From: Pleurotus ostreatus/Saccharomyces cerevisiae fusant | Taxonomy: Eukaryota; Opisthokonta | Reading direction: 5' to 3' | DNA: 10,310 nucleotides | Assembly: GCA_024196135.1 (NCBI GenBank) | Contig: JAMQCK010001261.1 | Coordinates: forward strand, 1-10,310 | Shown: piece by piece, positions 1 to 8,047 of the stretch | How the letters are laid out: each line of letters starts with the position of its first letter | Numbering within the stretch: position 1 is the first letter of the stretch | The notes under the pieces: model-generated | Database searches by the model: none | The model's input: only the letters and a program-made list of their open reading frames with translations | Told to the model about the DNA's origin: nothing | Position numbers and translations under genes: made by a program

Positions 1-222
1 GATACAGGCCTCTGGATGGTTGAACCTGACATCGACGAGACCGGCGAGCGCATCATGGATGTCATCCATGTCGATGCTATCCTTCGAGGGGCCCATCTCA
101 TTGGCGCTGCCGGTGGCCAGGAAATACCCCTTCGCTTCTCACATCTGAACTCATTGGACTGCTTTAAAGCATTTTTTGTCAATAAATATGCGGACCATCA
201 CGCCTTCGAGATAGCCTATTAG
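1..222 (+). mobile_element. C-terminal end of a Plavaka-like transposase (partial, cut by window edge)
   Basis: The frame is open from the first base to a stop at 220-222, so the visible 73 residues are the tail of a longer protein that continues left of the window. They contain the motifs HVDAILRGAHLIGAAG and SLDCFKAFFVNKYADHHAFE. I recognise this as the conserved C-terminus of fungal Plavaka transposases (CACTA/EnSpm superfamily), where a HxDxILRGAHL block is followed by an SLDAF...YVNKYADHHAHE block right before the stop. The catalytic core would lie to the left and cannot be judged. No terminal inverted repeat of the element could be identified after the stop. Whether the copy is intact is unknown; the visible part has no internal stop. 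The family assignment rests on motif memory, not on a search. Confidence 0.72.
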
Positions 223-941
223 TTACAGTAGCCCATATACACTGCTGAATCACTTGTCTATAACAATTTCGAGAGGACGTACACAGGATGTGACTACTTT
301 GAAAAGGCTGAAGCTCAAAAGGAAAAGGATGCTCCAGGACGCATCAAAAAGGACGTAGGCGGCGGCAGGACGGCGTCAGTTTCCTGATGTGGGGTTCATG
401 CATATCATCTAGATGCAAGAAATCAACGTGTGAGTCGCGCGCATACTCACCAGACACACTCCCTAAGGAGACGAAGGGGCATCTGTCGCACGACATCGTC
501 TCGCGGGTTGCCGGCGAGGTGATCATAGCGGTGTCCTTCCAGCGAGGAGTCGGCGTTCATACAGCGAGGAGTTGCCTGTGTAGGAGTGTGATGATTCGGC
601 CCTGCAAGTATGTGATGAGCAGCAATGCGATACAATTCGGAGTCGACTTGACCTGTAACGCCTGCAGCTATCTAGCCGTGCATCCCTCTCACACTGCTTT
701 CCTGCTCAATGCGCCCCCTCGCGCCGCCACTCCGGTGATTCAGTCCATCCTATCCCCTTCACTTACTTTGCACTGCTCACCCACCCACCGCGGTCCGGTC
801 CACTGGGATGCATCAAACGTTCATCGACGTCCCATGTATCCTCGTCTACCGCGTTCCGTCCATGAACGACTCCCGGGTCCGTGTCGTCCATCGCATGCCG
901 GTCATGCCCATCTCCCGCGGGCCACGTTCCGTCTGTATTCC

Positions 942-1036
942 TCTACCGCGTCCCTTTCAAGCCCATCTACCGCGTCCCCCCGTGTCCATCTACCGCGTCC
1001 CTCGCGTGTCCATCTAGCGCGGCTCTTTCGTGCTGT
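942..1036. repeat. Degenerate 23-24 bp minisatellite
   Basis: The core TCTACCGCG starts at 942, 966 and 989, and a one-mismatch copy TCTAGCGCG starts at 1013, so the period is 24, 23 and 24 bp. Each full core is followed by TCC and a C/T-rich stretch ending in GTGTCCA or similar. Isolated copies occur upstream at 845 (exact) and 911 (TCTCCCGCG), suggesting an older, more widely spaced array that has drifted. No coding role is apparent. Confidence 0.7.
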
Positions 1037-1147
1037 CTCCTGTACCCCCTCCATCGCCAACCGCTCGCCGCAATATCCCGGATGAACGCCGGATACGGTG
1101 ACCTTCGGCCTCACGCGGTCAGAAGCGCCCTTCCTCCGATGAAAGGC

Positions 1148-1260
1148 CTAACTGGCGATGTACTTCCTAGCTCGTCTGGCGGCGATGGAAGGTGGCGCTA
1201 GCTCGTCAACTGACGATAGATTGATGGATGCCCTAGCTCGTCCACGGGCGATGAACGCCC
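1148..1260. repeat. Degenerate 31-35 bp tandem repeat
   Basis: The exact decamer CTAGCTCGTC starts at 1167, 1198 and 1233 (spacing 31 and 35 bp). Each copy is followed, after about five variable bases, by GCGATG, ACGATA or GCGATG and then a G/A-rich tail. A more diverged copy with CTAACTGGCGATG lies just upstream at about 1148-1160. The flanks share GATGAAC/GATGAAAGGC blocks. This is a separate repeat family from the TCTACCGCG array before it. Confidence 0.6.
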
Positions 1261-2521
1261 TTGCTTGCCAGCTAAGGGCTTTGTTGCTGACAGCCGTGAC
1301 CAGGTCGAGCCGTCATCAGCGCGCAAGCGACGAGGGAATGATCGCATAGAGATACTTCCTCAGCTGTGTCCGCGAAGACCTCTGGCATGCGGGCAGCTTC
1401 GCCGGCAGTCAGAGACCCTCTGCGGCAGAGACGTGCCTTCGCCGGCGGGCTTGGATATGCATGCTATCAGCAAGAGGGAAGCTTCTGCCGGGAATTTTTC
1501 CCCCTGAAGCAGATATGGCTACTGCTCGAAGCTGATCTTCGCCCGCGATGGAAGAGACAGATTGCCTCTTGAGGAGTGTGCTTGAAAGTTGCCACCTAGG
1601 CGGGCTTCTTGCGAGTCATGAGTGCAGTTGAGCAGTGCATATGTACGGCAGAAGCCCTGTGAGATTGGATGGGAACTAGTTAAAGGCTGGGTGGCGGCTG
1701 TCACGAGTGTCCTCTGGAGCGCATAGCGCGGACAATGGAAAGCCCCAGTGTACATAGACCGCGGTCAGACGAGGAGAACCCAATCAACAGACAAGCTCTT
1801 GTTCCTAGCGGTACGGGCGCACTTGTGGCGCATAGCCATTGACCCAAAGCCTCGCTAGTTCGTAGATGGAGCCCACATAAGTTGTCGTTCTGCGCCTCGT
1901 TCAGAAGCATGACGCAGGGCGCGCCGTCGCTCGGAGGGACCCCGCCTGCGGAGGTCTTCTTTCTATGCATGTGCACCACTCTTGTTTGATCGCATCTTCC
2001 TCTATACGTCTGTTAGGGTGCCAGCGTCCATCGTACCGACCTTTCTGCCGGCCCATGTCGTGTTGTCCGAGTAGCTAGAGGGTGTAGATACGTAAAGACG
2101 AGACCTGCTCGACGTCACTCTGGCCGCGTCGCGCCTCGCGTGGAGGAGCGCGCGGGGGCATCGGCAGGCACATGCATCGTCGAGGAGATAGGACCACTAT
2201 ACGAAGGTGGCGTGCATCGATATCGTCGGGGTCATGCAACAGCCAATTGACTCGCGCGATGGGAGAGCGCGACCCGTGGCCAGTCTAAGTGGCGTCTGGG
2301 CCAAGCGGCAGCGGGCAGAAAAGAAGCAGATTTCCGGCCAAGCAGAGAGTTGTAGGGTGCCATCCCTCGTTCATCGACGGGCATCGATAGTTGTTGGGGT
2401 GAGATAGAGTGGTCCTTGGGGTCAGAGCGAGGGCCGAGCATGCGCGTAAGAAGGGGGCGGTCAGGCAAATATCAATCACATGGGCGGCCCGCGGGTCAGT
2501 TGAGCACTTTTACCTCCGAAC

Positions 2522-2528
2522 TATATAA
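2522..2528 (+). promoter_or_regulatory. TATA box of the RING-finger gene
   Basis: The sequence TATATAA lies 135 bp upstream of the start codon at 2663. It is followed by a pyrimidine-rich stretch (CTTCTTTTGTCTTG), which often marks transcription starts in fungi. If transcription begins about 30-40 bp downstream, the leader would be roughly 100 bp. No other TATA-like element sits closer to this start codon in a comparable context. Confidence 0.6.
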
Positions 2529-2662
2529 GCCCGCACTCTTCTTTTGTCTTGACCGTTTAAACGTTTACCCCCCGCGACCGCTTCAGCGTATAATAGGCTA
2601 CTGCAAGTCTTACCAGTCCAGGAGACTCTCAAACCGATATACTTTCATCCCGTAACTTTGCC

Positions 2663-3583
2663 ATGGCCGCCACCGACGCCGACCTTGAGAACTTCCGCCG
2701 CTACCTCAACCAATTTGAGCGCGGCTGCCAGCAGGATTCGGGTGAGGAGGCCCAGCATAGTGTCGACAGCTCTGTTAACATATGGCAGATATGGAGGATG
2801 CCCTCGCGAACGAGGAGAGCCCGCTGAATCTTGGCATGGAAACGCCGCGCACGGTCGCGAGCACTCCCCGCTTTGCCAGCCGACCAGTCTCCCGTGGCGC
2901 ACCAAGTCCAGCGCCAGATGTGTACGGAAACGTCTGGACGCAGCAGCGGGATGACAAGGCATTTCTCACCAGCAGCATCCGCCGCCGCCGATCACCCACG
3001 CCGTCCAAGCTCGGCCGTAGAGTCGCTTCCCGCGATACGGACTGTGGAATATGGTGCGTCTGCCTCTCCCCTGTCCTTCAGCTCCTTCCGACTCCCACTT
3101 AGCTTCGAGGACGCAACTATGCCCTGTCGCACCCTCTGCTGCGGCTCCACCTTCTGCGTCCAGCACATCGCAGACTGGCTGCACGGCGACGATGCAGACT
3201 CCCGCTGTCCCTCCTGCGGCGCCGTCTGCGCCCTCTCCACTTCCCTCGCCCGCGACCCCGGCCTCCATCTCCCCATCCCCAACCCGCCTCCTCCCTACCC
3301 GACGCCGCTGCACACCTCGCCATTGCCCCCATCCCCGCCATCCGACGCCGACTCGTCTTCTGAATCCGATCACGATCAGAGCGGGCCAGGCTTCTCCGAC
3401 GGCGACACCACAGACGGCTCCCCCGTCCGCCGCTCCCCGCCAAAGACACTCAGCGCCGCCTTCCGCGAGCCCGACTTCGCAGCGAACATGGTCGGCAAGC
3501 TGCTCTCGATCGCCGCGCTCATCATATTTTACTATGTGATACTCAACAAGAGCGCACCGGCAGCGGATGTCGAGGTTCTGTAG
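2663..3583 (+). CDS. RING-finger protein with C-terminal transmembrane anchor (3 exons)
   Basis: Exons are 2663-2741, 2789-3053 and 3103-3583, giving 274 residues; introns are 47 and 49 bp with GTGAGG...CAG and GTGCGT...TAG ends. The start ATG lies in a strong context (GCCATGGCC). The second junction is decisive: it joins TG to C and creates the first zinc-binding pair, CGIC (Cys112, Cys115). The RING then continues with LCCGSTFCVQHI (Cys128, Cys133, His136) and CPSC (Cys150, Cys153). The usual fourth ligand His is Ser130. Residues 28-111 are polar and Ser/Pro/Arg-rich. After the RING comes a proline-rich, then acidic Ser/Asp-rich linker, and a hydrophobic segment at about 247-263 (LLSIAALIIFYYVIL) leaves a short tail. 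This is the layout of a tail-anchored RING E3 ubiquitin ligase facing the cytosol. Substrate and membrane are unknown. An ATG at 2782, inside intron 1 and in frame with exon 2, could give a shorter form if intron 1 is retained. Confidence 0.85.
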
Positions 3584-4082
3584 GTCTGGCAGCCCTGGCC
3601 CTGCAGCGGCCTTCACCCATCATCCATATCTATTCTATTTGCACTCAACTGCCACACTAGTCCCATTATTACGCCCCCCTCATGTCCATGACCCGTCCAC
3701 CGCCTACTTTTCTCACCCCTCTCCCTTTCATGCTATAGCTTTACGCAACTGTACATCAGATTCAACTCCAGTCACGCTCGCATTCGCATATTTATCGCGC
3801 TGGGATGTCGATCGCCTCGCTGGTCCGTTCACTCGACCATCGGTGGCTCTTTGCCATCATTCCCATCCTGCCGCGCTGTTCACACCGTGTATACTACCCC
3901 CTGCTACATACCCTCATACGGTACAATGGTCACTCGCACTATGATTTGCGTTATCTGTCCTTTCATCGTTGTCAACACAGGAAGGTTCAGTGTCGGCGGG
4001 AGATGCCGAAAGTACAAGATGGGTCCCGTGACGCGACGCGTCTTACTTCCCACCGCGACGGCCTCACGAACTCACGACCAAG
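3584..4082 (+). other. Intergenic: RING 3' end and ZIP gene promoter/leader
   Basis: This 499-bp stretch must hold the 3' UTR of the RING gene and the promoter and leader of the ZIP gene, both on plus. It is pyrimidine-rich (for example 3690-3740). No AATAAA signal and no clear TATA box near the ZIP start are seen; a weak TATTTAT lies at 3789-3795, almost 290 bp upstream. Several ATGs precede the ZIP start (for example at 4002 and 4019), and the frame opened at 4019 overlaps the ZIP start, so upstream initiation could dampen translation if the leader includes them. I see no match to the ACCTTNAAGGT zinc-responsive element of yeast. Confidence 0.5.
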
Positions 4083-5273
4083 ATGCTCGGTGTCCTCATC
4101 ATGTCTGCGCTCCTCGGGGCGGCCTCCTTTGGCTGCGGCATGCTTCCCCTGGCAGTCACCTTTTCCCGTGCGTCTGCACCGCACTCCCGCACGCAGAGCC
4201 ATCGATCGACGCTTTAGCGCGCCACCGCTTATTGCTTCTTACCTTTGCCCTTAATACCACCCTCGCATAGGCACTCACCTCGCATGGCTGAGTACTCTGG
4301 GGACGGGGCTACTGCTGGGCACTGCGTTGGGTGTGACGATTCCTGAGTGCGTTGCCTTGCATACACAATCTACATCGCAACACCCACTAACCCATCTCCC
4401 TTTACTCCCCCCTTTCATTCCTTACCCTCCTCCACAGAGGCATCGAAGCCATCCTCGAAGCCCCATCAAAGGACCCCACCGCCGAACCCCCCGTCAACAC
4501 CATCGCCCTCGCCCTCCTCGGCGGCTTCGTCGTCATGCTCGCCGCCGAGCAGCTCCTGCACGCGCACGCGCCCGCCGCCCCACGCATCGAGTTCGACGCC
4601 GAGCTGTCCGAGCTCGAGGGCGCGGCGCCGAGGCACGGGGTCGCTGGCGAGCAGGCGCAGCGCGCGGTGCCGCTGACGCTGGGGCTGGCCGTGCATGCGC
4701 TGGCGGATGGGCTGGCGCTGGGGGCGGCGGCAAGGGATGATGATGGGGGGCTGGGGTGGATTGTGTTTTTGGCGTTGTTGGTGCATAAGGGTGAGTACAC
4801 GGTTGGTCCTTGTGCGTACTTCCTGTGGCCGTGTACTGATTAGACACCCCTCCTTACAGCTCCCACCGCACTCGCACTCACAACGTCCCTCCTGGCGACC
4901 TCATCTCTCACGCGCGAGCAGTGCCGAACGCACCTCGCCGTCTTCAGCGCCGCGACGCCCGTAGGCGCCATCGCAGCCTATGCACTCTTCGCCTTCCTCG
5001 GGACCGGGCAGGCCTGGGTAGGCGCAACGCTCTTGTTTTCGGTGAGTCAACCAAGGAACACACACATTTCCCTCTATCCGTATTTTGTTTCCTTGCTGCT
5101 AACGCTAGCCATCCCAGGGCGGCACCTTCCTCTACGTCGCGACTGTCCTGCAGCCCGTCACCCAGGAGCAGAGCGCCGACGGTGGACCTGCTGGCGTTAC
5201 GCGCGTCCTCGTCATCGCGGCGGGCATGTTCACGCCTTGGGTGATCGGGCATATTATTGGGCACGAGCATTAG
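4083..5273 (+). CDS. ZIP-family zinc transporter, ZIP9/SLC39A9 type (5 exons)
   Basis: Exons are 4083-4167, 4271-4346, 4438-4790, 4860-5041 and 5118-5273, giving 283 residues (human ZIP9 has about 307). All four introns (103, 91, 69, 76 bp) are GT-AG. The joined protein follows ZIP9 order: LLGAASFGCGMLPLA in TM1, LGTGLLLGTALGVTIPEGIE in TM2, a short loop, the ZIP signature HALADGLALG in TM4 (His140, Asp144), then LVHKAPTAL in TM5 (His170, Lys171, Pro173), and FSGGTFLYVATV near the end. In this family the TM4 and TM5 His/Asp residues bind the metal, and the protein moves zinc into the cytosol from outside or from the Golgi/secretory pathway. The loop before TM4 is acidic (ELSELEG) and has few histidines, unlike the His-rich loop of many ZIPs. 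The C-terminus (GHIIGHEH) ends shortly after the last membrane segment. An alternative acceptor at 5107-5108 would insert three residues in frame before the conserved FSGGTF join, so the distal acceptor is preferred. Confidence 0.92.
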
Positions 5274-5531
5274 GGGAACGGGATGCGAAGACTGAAGTTA
5301 CACCACGCATTTCTTCTACTGTACTGTATCGAGCTGACCCCACCTCAATGTATTTCTTGCTCTTTGACTGGAAAGGGCTTACACAGAGCTAGAGTTCATT
5401 CTTCAAGTCCAATCATTCCAAGAGCAGTGGTGCATGGATAGCTTCGCAAGTGGGCAGACTACAATCCTGTATGTGATAGGGCGCTTGTAGACAAAATCTT
5501 CCACCCGTAAACAAGCTCCCCTTTTCGTCCT
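5274..5531. other. Shared 3' space between convergent ZIP and prohibitin genes
   Basis: Only 258 bp separate the stop codons of two genes that read toward each other, so their 3' UTRs probably lie close together or overlap. No strong AATAAA is visible on either strand. There is no room for, or sign of, another coding gene. Confidence 0.55.
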
Positions 5532-7438
5532 TTACTTCTTCACGTTCAGCAAGTTCTGCGCGTCGTGGCCAGCAACTGTAAGCGCATATATGTCAGTTTT
5601 TGTCCATCACGCACGACTCCCTGCCCCCTTCCAGACGCAGACGCCCCTTGCCTTCCCCCTTTCACACCATGAAACAGATAAGACAAACAAACAACCACCC
5701 CTCACTCACCATTCAACAGCAAACTCTCCGAGTCGAGCATGACCTTGTTCCCGCTCGTCGCGAGCAGGTTCGCGATGTCGCGCGCGGCCTCGAGGCGCCG
5801 CAGCTCGAGGAAGCCCTTGTTCTGGCGCATCGCGTCGCCGAGGAGCTCGGCGGAGCGGGCTTCTCCCTGTGCGCGGACGATGATGGACTGGGTGGGGGTT
5901 AGTTGGGGTGGTTGGGAGGGGGAAGGGGTATTGGGTACGAAGGGAGACAAGAGAGCTGGGGGGAAAAGGGAGGGAGGAAAGGGGAAGGCAAAGGGGCGAA
6001 AGAGGAAAGAGGCATTTGTGAGGGGTACAAAGGCCACGAGGGAAGGGGAAGGGGGTGATAGAGAGGGAAGAGTGTGTGTATGTGATCCTCGAGCAGGGTG
6101 ATAGGCAAGTGATTCACGATGAATCACAGCGCCGCAAGATGTGATTCTCGAGGTAACGAGATGTGATTCATGGGTCAGAAACCATGAAAGGCGGATTGAG
6201 GGGCGTGGCATGGCTGTCACAAATGGGAAGATGCAGAGCCATCACGGCCAAGGCGCGATGCAGGGCACCAAAGTGCAATGTGCGACTTCCACAAGCGAGA
6301 AGTGCGATGCGCATCTCTCCAAAAAAGGCAAAGGCGCGATCCACATACCTGCTTCTCCTGAATCGCCTGGTCGACAAGGAACGCCGCGCGGAGCGCGGTC
6401 TGCTGCGCGACCTGCTTCGCCTCGACCGCGTGCGTGAACTCGGGGGAGAAGTTGACGTGCGTGATGGAGACGTCGTCGAGGACGAGGTTGAAGCGCAGCG
6501 CGCGGCGCGTGAGGTTTTCGCGGATGAGGCGGGAGACCTGGGTGGGTGGTTAGTGGGTGGTACAGGGGAAAGAGGGGGTGGGTCAGAGAGAAGTGATTAT
6601 GCACAAGGGAGTGGGTGTTTAAAGCGAAGTCACAGGGCGATATGATAGTATGCGGGGACTGAAGGCTTTCACATACCTGTTCACGCTGGGTAATGAGCTG
6701 GCTCGCGTTAAACTGCGCGACAACGCTCTTGAGGACCTCGTTCACGATAGAGGGGAGCACACGCTCATCGTAGTCCTGACCAAGCTCACGGTAGATGGTC
6801 GGGAGAGCGGAAGGGGATGGGCGGGACAGGACACGGCAAGTGATGTTCACCATCTGCAAGTCTGCGGATTGTTAGCCTACTGGAGCGCAGGCGCGTGCAG
6901 GGGATGCGCAGGGGAGGAAGTGCGTTCATGGTAGTGGGTCAGGTCGATTCGCACCTTTCGTGCCCGTCAGACTGGCGATGCTCCGCGGCTTTGCGCGAAT
7001 GTCGAACGTAATGGGCGTCTCGAACCAGGGGATCTAAGGGATGTGTGGTGAGCCGAGAGCGCAGGAGGTGCGGTTTGAGGCGTACCATAAGATGCGTCCC
7101 CTCAGAGTAGACCTCATTCTTCACACCCTCCAATCTAGCGGGCCGTATGTCAGCCCCGCACGCCCGATCCTTCTCACCCCGCGCACCTGCTATACTTGAT
7201 CGCGCGGAAACCACCGTCCACTAGAGAGAAAAGCATGTCAGCTACCCACATCCTTCAACATATCCCTCCACCACGCACCGTTGTACAGAGACATGCTCAA
7301 ACCAACACCCGCCGCAATGGCTGCTGCAATCACGCCCATGCCCCCGAGCACTGGCCCGCGCCCGCGCCCACCACCAGGGAGACCTCCCCTGGCAGCGTTG
7401 CGTAGTTGTCTTGCGATTTGCTCGAAGGGGTCCGACAT
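5532..7438 (-). CDS. PHB2: Prohibitin-2, mitochondrial inner-membrane scaffold (8 exons)
   Basis: Exons in transcript order are 7438-7279, 7220-7187, 7134-7086, 7033-6955, 6861-6677, 6537-6349, 5887-5710 and 5575-5532, giving 305 residues, close to yeast Phb2 (about 310). All seven introns are GT-AG with CTGAC, CTAAC or CTCAC branch motifs. Residues 1-32 are basic and Gly-rich, followed by one membrane segment (about 33-50) that anchors the protein facing the intermembrane space. The SPFH/PHB domain follows, with [65 protein letters not shown] and [15 protein letters not shown] helical, coiled-coil-prone part contains EAKQVAQQ and [13 protein letters not shown]. The last exon adds the short tail ending NLLNVKK. 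The [14 protein letters not shown] and [14 protein letters not shown] segments match Phb2 rather than Phb1. Phb2 assembles with Phb1 into ring complexes that support protein quality control, cristae and mitochondrial stability. Exon 2 is only 34 bp and exon 8 only 44 bp, which automated prediction could miss. Confidence 0.96.
5888..6348 (-). other. Long sixth intron of the prohibitin-2 gene
   Basis: At 461 bp this intron is over three times the length of any other in the window. The donor is GTATGTG and the acceptor region is ACTAACCCCCACCCAG, with a consensus branch site, so it looks functional. About 5891-6075 is strongly purine-rich on plus, so the transcript is C/U-rich there, and several runs of three to six G lie on the plus strand. 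Between 6080 and 6170 it carries short direct and inverted repeats of a GTGATTC motif. No coding frame with recognisable content is seen in it. Confidence 0.8.
6080..6170. repeat. Small repeat cluster of the GTGATTC motif inside the prohibitin intron
   Basis: ATGTGATCCTCGAG at 6080-6093 recurs as ATGTGATTCTCGAG at 6139-6152 (13 of 14 bases). ATGTGATTCA follows at 6161-6170. Between them, GTGATTC and its exact complement GAATCAC form an inverted repeat with a 5-bp spacer at 6109-6127. This could be the trace of a small repeat or an inserted element; nothing shows which. Confidence 0.6.
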
Positions 7439-8047
7439 GGCGGACGTGAACGGTGGAGGGAACGAGAAACAGAGCCGACAGCGGCGCGCGTCACGGCCGA
7501 GTGCGGCAGACCACGTGCCCGGGCCTCAGTAGCGGAGTGGGCGCTTGTGTGTCCGCTCCTCGTCCTCCTCATTGTCGTGGCTTCCGAGCTTCCGCAAGCG
7601 CTATCTCACACGTCGAAGTGCCCATGGGAATGTTCATTTGGTGGTTAGATACGTACAAATACAAGGGTATCAGTATTGAGTGCACAATGAACCCAATAAA
7701 AGCCACGCCGGGCGTGACCGAGGCGTACGACGACCATGCGAAGTGAAAGCAAGCGAGCGAGCGAACTATATGCACAGTGAGAACAGGCGGGAATGGAATG
7801 GATGTAAGGGGGGTCGCGTGTGGGTGGGTGAATGCAAGGGGGGTGGGAGAGACGATATACGAAGGACTGACACTGGAGCTGACTCAATGAAACCAAGAAC
7901 AGAAAAATAATAGCAAAGATAAAAAAGTGATGTGATGCACAGGTCGTGGCGCGTCGTGAATGAAATGCTTCTATCTTCTCTTCTTCTCCGCGGGTGAACT
8001 GGATGGGGATGCTGCGTATGGCGGCAGCAGGAGCGGGACGTATACGC
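7439..8047 (-). promoter_or_regulatory. Intergenic: F-box gene 3' UTR and prohibitin-2 promoter
   Basis: This 609-bp gap separates two minus-strand genes in head-to-tail order. The part nearest 7438 must contain the prohibitin-2 promoter and leader. A palindromic CACGTG E-box lies at 7512-7517, about 75 bp upstream of the start, and a CCAAT pentamer (plus strand) at 7693-7697, about 255 bp upstream. CCAAT boxes are used by the HAP complex for nuclear genes of mitochondrial proteins, so it is a plausible but unproven element. No TATA box is evident. The part near 8047 is the F-box gene's 3' side; on plus it has an A-rich stretch (7890-7930), G-rich runs (7808-7847) and a short GAGC microsatellite (7751-7763). 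No additional gene is supported. Confidence 0.45.

Larger units (their letters stand above)
223..2521. other. Gene-free region beside the transposon remnant
   Basis: About 2.3 kb in which I see no convincing gene. The open frames here (for example 387-1085 on plus and 1701-1979 on minus) have no recognisable domain, a skewed low-complexity composition and no chain of splice sites joining them into a conserved protein. The region holds two degenerate tandem repeats (near 942-1036 and 1148-1260). Its position next to a transposase end suggests decayed transposon or other accessory DNA, but that is inference. A non-coding RNA or a fast-evolving small gene cannot be excluded from sequence alone. 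Confidence 0.6.

Noticed and set aside
387..1085. 232-residue open frame on plus
   Set aside because: It runs through the tandem repeats, is rich in Ser/Pro/Arg/His, shows no domain, and its length is explained by the repeat composition.
1701..1979. 92-residue open frame on minus
   Set aside because: No recognisable motif, no splice-linked neighbours, no promoter signal; insufficient to call a gene.
2966..3616. 216-residue open frame antisense to the RING gene
   Set aside because: Gly/Arg/Ala-rich shadow of a GC-rich coding sequence; the opposite strand carries a clear RING and membrane segment with good splice sites.
4327..4740. 137-residue Arg/Ala-rich frame on plus
   Set aside because: Crosses a supported intron and is out of frame with the ZIP transporter exons, which encode conserved ZIP motifs.
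7695..7700. AATAAA on plus as a polyadenylation signal
   Set aside because: No plus-strand gene ends upstream of it; both neighbouring genes are on minus.
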